From contig NZ_NFLF01000018.1 of NCBI RefSeq assembly GCF_002160765.1, forward strand, positions 1 to 64,000: DNA of 64,000 bases. The letters are read 5' to 3'. The stretch is from Lachnoclostridium sp. An138 (GTDB lineage: Bacteria > Bacillota > Clostridia > Lachnospirales > Lachnospiraceae). Of this stretch, positions 60,729 through 64,000 are shown piece after piece (the first letter of the stretch is position 1; every line of letters begins with the position of its first letter). The translations under genes were made by a program, and so were the position numbers. The notes under the pieces are model-generated. The model searched no databases and had not been told where the DNA came from. It saw nothing but the letters and a program-made list of their open reading frames with translations.

Positions 60729-62297
60729 ATGAAGAAAGCAGTGATTATCGGTGCCGGTCCCGCAGGCGTGACGGCGGCATATGAATTGTTGAAGAAATCG
60801 GACGAGTACCAGGTGCTTGTGCTGGAGGAGAGCCAGGAGATTGGCGGCATTTCCCGCACAGTGCGCTATAATGGAAACCGTATGGATATAGGAGGACACC
60901 GTTTCTTTTCCAAAGATGACCGGGTTACGGAATGGTGGGATCAGATCATGCCTCTTCAGGGCCAGCCGTCTTATGACGATAAAAAGCTGGGACGCAGCGT
61001 GGCGCTTAAGGAGGGGGGACCCGATCCGGAGAAGGAAGACCGGGTGATGCTCACCAGGAACCGGGTGTCGCGTATTTATTATAAGAAGAAGTTTTTCGAC
61101 TATCCGGTGAAGATGAATGCCCGGACTATCCGGAACATGGGATTTGCCACTACGATGGCGGCAGGATTCAGTTATCTGAAGGCAGTGTTTGTGAAAAAGC
61201 CGGTGGATTCTCTGGAGAATTTTTATATCAATTCCTTTGGACGCAAGCTGTATTCCATGTTTTTTGAGGGTTATACCGAGAAGCTCTGGGGGCGTCATCC
61301 CCGGGAGATTGCTCCGGATTGGGGCGCGCAGCGGACCAAGGGGCTGTCCATCATGGGCATTCTGAAGGATAATCTGCAGAAGCTGTCTCCGAAAAAACAG
61401 GACAAGCATCAGGTCCAGACTTCTCTGATTGAGGAGTTCAATTATCCCAAGTATGGTCCCGGCCAGCTCTGGGAGACTGCGGCGGCAGAGGTGGAAAAGA
61501 TGGGCGGTGAGATCCGAAAAGGCTGTAAGGTCACAAAGCTCCAGACAGCAGACGGACGGGTGCAGAGCCTGACCTATGAAAAGGACGGACAGGAGTACAC
61601 AGAGGAAGCGGATGTGTTTATTTCCTCCATGCCCATTAAGGACCTGGCGGCCGGCATGAATGATGTGCCGGAAGAGATAGCCGCTATCGCAGAAGGGCTG
61701 CCGTACCGGGATTTTGTAACGGTAGGACTTCTGGTTGATAAGCTGAATCTGAAAAATGAGACAGATCTCAAGACCCTGGGAAATATCGTTCCCGACTGCT
61801 GGATCTACGTGCAGGATGTGGGCGTGAAGCTGGGGCGCATCCAGATTTTCAATAACTGGTCTCCCTATCTGGTAAAAGATCCGGATCATACCGTCTGGAT
61901 TGGACTGGAATATTTCTGTACCGAAGGCGACAAGTATTGGAACATGAGCGAGGAAGAATGGGTGAAATTCGGAATCGCCGAGCTGATTAAGATGGGTGTT
62001 ATCACCAGCGAGCGGGATGTGCTGGATTCCCACAGAGAAAAGGTGAAAAAGGCTTACCCGGCCTACTTTGATACCTATGCCCAGATAGACGATCTGATCG
62101 CTTACCTGGACACTTTTGAGAATCTTTACTGCGTGGGCAGGAACGGCCAGCACCGTTACAACAATATGGATCATTCCATGGCCACTTCCTTTGAGGCGGT
62201 GGGAAATATCTTAAGCGGCCGCAGGGATAAGAAGAATATCTGGAGTGTAAATACAGAAAAAGAATATCACGAAGAGAAGAAAGAAGAGAAGTCATAG
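60729..62297 (+). CDS. FAD-dependent oxidoreductase, UDP-galactopyranose mutase-like
   Basis: 522 residues. The N-terminal FAD loop [16 protein letters not shown] is followed by [27 protein letters not shown], a segment shared by UDP-galactopyranose mutase-like and amine oxidase-like flavoproteins that act on cell-surface sugars or lipids. C-terminal FAD contact: [18 protein letters not shown]. No membrane helices. In gut Clostridia such genes often stand near glycosyltransferase genes, as here. The exact reaction is not established. AAAGGAGCTTCAG precedes the start. Confidence 0.85.
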   Translation: MKKAVIIGAGPAGVTAAYELLKKSDEYQVLVLEESQEIGGISRTVRYNGNRMDIGGHRFFSKDDRVTEWWDQIMPLQGQPSYDDKKLGRSVALKEGGPDPEKEDRVMLTRNRVSRIYYKKKFFDYPVKMNARTIRNMGFATTMAAGFSYLKAVFVKKPVDSLENFYINSFGRKLYSMFFEGYTEKLWGRHPREIAPDWGAQRTKGLSIMGILKDNLQKLSPKKQDKHQVQTSLIEEFNYPKYGPGQLWETAAAEVEKMGGEIRKGCKVTKLQTADGRVQSLTYEKDGQEYTEEADVFISSMPIKDLAAGMNDVPEEIAAIAEGLPYRDFVTVGLLVDKLNLKNETDLKTLGNIVPDCWIYVQDVGVKLGRIQIFNNWSPYLVKDPDHTVWIGLEYFCTEGDKYWNMSEEEWVKFGIAELIKMGVITSERDVLDSHREKVKKAYPAYFDTYAQIDDLIAYLDTFENLYCVGRNGQHRYNNMDHSMATSFEAVGNILSGRRDKKNIWSVNTEKEYHEEKKEEKS

Positions 62298-62312
62298 GTT
62301 CGGATAAACAGC

Positions 62313-62371
62313 GGGCAGACAAAAAACCGGGCGCTTCCGGAAATCGGAAGTGCCCGGTTTTTTGTCTGCCC
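62313..62371 (+). terminator. Terminator of the FAD oxidoreductase gene
   Basis: A long stem from GGGCAGACAAAAAACCGGGC (62313-62332) through CTTCCG to its complement at 62345-62371, four-base loop, with GGTTTTTT in the 3' arm. The A/T runs make it usable on both strands. Confidence 0.9.
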
Positions 62372-62522
62372 GGCAAGCGGCGGATAGGGAAGACTCCTTC
62401 CCTATCCGATCATTTTTTCTAAAAAGGGATTTGGAGAAATGAAAATGTTGCACAAAATAGTTCCGAAAAGTACACAAAAAAACGAAAAATATACCGATAA
62501 ATAGAAGAAAGTTGGAAGATAT

Positions 62523-63434
62523 ATGAGTATGATAGACGAAAAGAGGTCGCAGATGGATAAGATAGAAGAAAAAATAGCGCGGATGCTGATGGAGCATTCT
62601 CTGGAGCTGGAGATACGAAATGCGGGAGTTTTCCGGTATCTGAAGAGCTACCGTTTCGAGCGCCACAATCACAGGGAGACAGAAATCGTATACATAAAAG
62701 CAGGCCACTGCATTATGGGAGCGGGAGAGGAATTTGTGCCGCTGAAGGAACGGGACTGTATCATTTTGTACAAAGGTGTTCCCCACTGGTTCCTGGTAGA
62801 CCGGGAGGAAGGCTGTCAGATTGCGCAGCTGGAATTCTATGTGAACGTGCCGGAGGAACTGAAGGAAAGCTTGGCTGTCTTTCGGCCTGCCAGATACCAT
62901 AAGCTGCCGGACAGCGATGGCATTAAGGATGTGATTGAGGGAATCGGAAGACTTTATCGGTCCGCAGGAAACGGGGAACTGCAGTCCGTAGCCATGACGA
63001 TGCTGTTCCTGCTTCTGTTTCTGGAACTGTCCATGAGGATTGAAAAGAACGGGAAGCGGCAGAGCGGCAAGATGGCCAAGGTACTCAGTTACATCAATGA
63101 GAATTATGAGTATGATATCGGCATGGAAGAACTGGCGGAAAAATTCGGCGTCAGTTCCCGGTATATCCGCAAATGTTTTAAAGAAGAGACGGGCATAAGC
63201 TGCAGTCAGTATATCGCGTCTCTGCGGATTGAAAAGGCAAAGGAAATGCTGTGGTCCGGCTCCGAAACGGTGACTGAGATCGCGGCCCGTACAGGCTTTA
63301 ACAGCTCCCAGTATTTCTGCAGAGTGTTTCAGCAGTATACAGGCATGACGCCGCTGGAGTACCGGAATATGTGGAAGGGCACCAGGGCGGAAGAGCGCTG
63401 TACCATCATAGAAGAGGAAGAAGAGGAGAATTGA
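62523..63434 (+). CDS. AraC-family transcriptional regulator
   Basis: 303 residues. An N-terminal cupin-like sensor (about 30-130; RHNHRETEIVYIKAGHCIMG, ILYKGVPHWFLV) and a C-terminal double HTH (about 205-300; YDIGMEELAEKFGVSSRYIRKCFKEETGISCSQYIASLRIEKAKEML and VTEIAARTGFNSSQYFCRVFQQYTGMTPLEYR). Probably senses a small metabolite and activates the next gene, whose start is two bases after its stop. Confidence 0.92.
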   Translation: MSMIDEKRSQMDKIEEKIARMLMEHSLELEIRNAGVFRYLKSYRFERHNHRETEIVYIKAGHCIMGAGEEFVPLKERDCIILYKGVPHWFLVDREEGCQIAQLEFYVNVPEELKESLAVFRPARYHKLPDSDGIKDVIEGIGRLYRSAGNGELQSVAMTMLFLLLFLELSMRIEKNGKRQSGKMAKVLSYINENYEYDIGMEELAEKFGVSSRYIRKCFKEETGISCSQYIASLRIEKAKEMLWSGSETVTEIAARTGFNSSQYFCRVFQQYTGMTPLEYRNMWKGTRAEERCTIIEEEEEEN

Positions 63435-63435
63435 G

Positions 63436-64000
63436 ATGACGAACAGAGAGAATTTTTTATCATTGCTGCGCAGGCAGGGCTATGAGAGGGTTCCGGTGGA
63501 ATTTGTGCTCTGTCCCCATCTGCAGGAGGTCTGCAGAAAAGAGCTTGGGGCGGAGGATTATGAGGAATACTTTGGAATGCCCTGGCGGAGAGTGGATGAT
63601 TTGCGCCTGAAGGACCAGGATGTGGAGAAGTTCAGAAAATATTATGAGAAGAAGCCGCTGGCAGAGGGCGCGGACATCGACCTCTGGGGCGTAGGCCATG
63701 AGAAATCGCCCAACAGCATGCACATGACCTATATGCGCCACCCCATGGAAAATATGGATACGCTGGAAGAGATCGAGAACTATCCGTTTCCGGATTTCGC
63801 TTCCGCCGACGGTTCCCACCAGCCGGAGCAGGTGAAAAAAATCAAGGAGAGAGATCTGATTGCCCTGGGCGATATGCAGATGACCATCTGGGAATGCGCC
63901 TGGTATATGAGAAGCATGGAAGAGCTTTTCTGCGACATGATGATGGAGGATGAAAAAGCGGAATTCCTTTTCGATAAGGTAACCGAGCTGTCCATGACCC
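63436..64000 (+). CDS. Uroporphyrinogen decarboxylase-family protein, cut by window edge
   Basis: The first 188 codons are present and remain open at the window end. The sequence (MTNRENFLSLLRRQGYERVPVEFVLCPHLQEVC... and DLWGVGHEKSPNSMHMTYMRHPMENMDTLEEIENYPFPDF) matches the URO-D superfamily of anaerobes, whose members include corrinoid-dependent methyltransferases and uncharacterised enzymes rather than heme-pathway decarboxylases. Its coupling to an AraC regulator suggests induction by a carbon source such as a methylated compound. ATG 63436 follows GAGGAGAATTG. Confidence 0.85.
   Translation, partial: MTNRENFLSLLRRQGYERVPVEFVLCPHLQEVCRKELGAEDYEEYFGMPWRRVDDLRLKDQDVEKFRKYYEKKPLAEGADIDLWGVGHEKSPNSMHMTYMRHPMENMDTLEEIENYPFPDFASADGSHQPEQVKKIKERDLIALGDMQMTIWECAWYMRSMEELFCDMMMEDEKAEFLFDKVTELSMT

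Noticed and set aside
60699-62174. Long minus-strand frame opposite the FAD oxidoreductase
   Set aside because: The plus strand encodes a complete flavoprotein with promoter, ribosome site and terminator.
1-64000. CRISPR arrays, rRNA and tRNA genes
   Set aside because: No regularly spaced direct repeats of CRISPR type, cloverleaf-like sequences or rRNA segments were recognised by reading; a dedicated search was not possible.

Overview
The window looks like chromosome of a Gram-positive gut anaerobe of the class Clostridia, most likely a Lachnospiraceae member. This is inferred from strong AGGAGG-type ribosome sites, sigma-A promoters, heterodimeric ABC exporters, MutS2, YhaM, LarE and EFR1-type ferredoxin proteins and moderate GC. 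No rRNA, tRNA or CRISPR array was seen.

Layout. 1-2.1 kb is the right end of an integrative element: a large serine recombinase whose insertion cut an XRE regulator gene. 2.6-4.7 kb holds an XRE-like protein of unknown family and a TIR-domain protein. 4.9-6.4 kb is a flavodoxin/ferredoxin gene coupled to a hydrolase-like gene. 6.5-13.1 kb (minus strand) carries a KdpE/KdpD-like pair and a mutS2-regulator-kinase operon. 13.3-20.7 kb (plus strand) is mostly housekeeping: a protease-like PDZ protein without its catalytic His, YhaM-like exonuclease, an rRNA methyltransferase, an OGG-type glycosylase, a DUF3783 protein, a ketopantoate reductase-like enzyme, a sigma-like protein without region 4 and a zinc-ribbon protein. 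20.8-25.8 kb has a cold-shock gene with an attenuator-like leader, then a MarR regulator and a two-gene ABC exporter sharing an operator repeat of 14-bp period. 26-31 kb has larE, a long palindrome and sbcDC. 31.1-33.5 kb has a TetR-controlled locus with a decayed alcohol dehydrogenase, a flavodoxin and a DtxR-family regulator.

The most unusual region is 33.6-53.4 kb. It has two tandem proteins in which an ECF-type sigma factor is joined by one membrane helix to a large, diverged outer domain. It also has a stand-alone ECF sigma factor, a membrane protein, two small repeat-type proteins, an unrecognised protein, an HTH-like protein, and an operon of an SPFH protein with two zinc ribbons, a small membrane protein and three related zinc ribbon-TPR-TIR-membrane proteins, two of which end in RCC1-like repeats. 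Five transcription units start with the same 15-base box (GTTAAASTTTACATG), in each case about 38-39 nt upstream of a -10-like hexamer, which ties them into one probable regulon. I infer an undescribed envelope-associated sensing or stress system; its function is not known from sequence.

53.4-64 kb returns to ordinary genes: a 280-bp MITE-like structured element, an Rpn-family nuclease, sfsA, mutY, a family 2 glycosyltransferase, a PAP2 phosphatase, a diacylglycerol kinase-like protein, an FAD oxidoreductase, an AraC regulator and the start of a uroporphyrinogen decarboxylase-family gene cut by the window edge.
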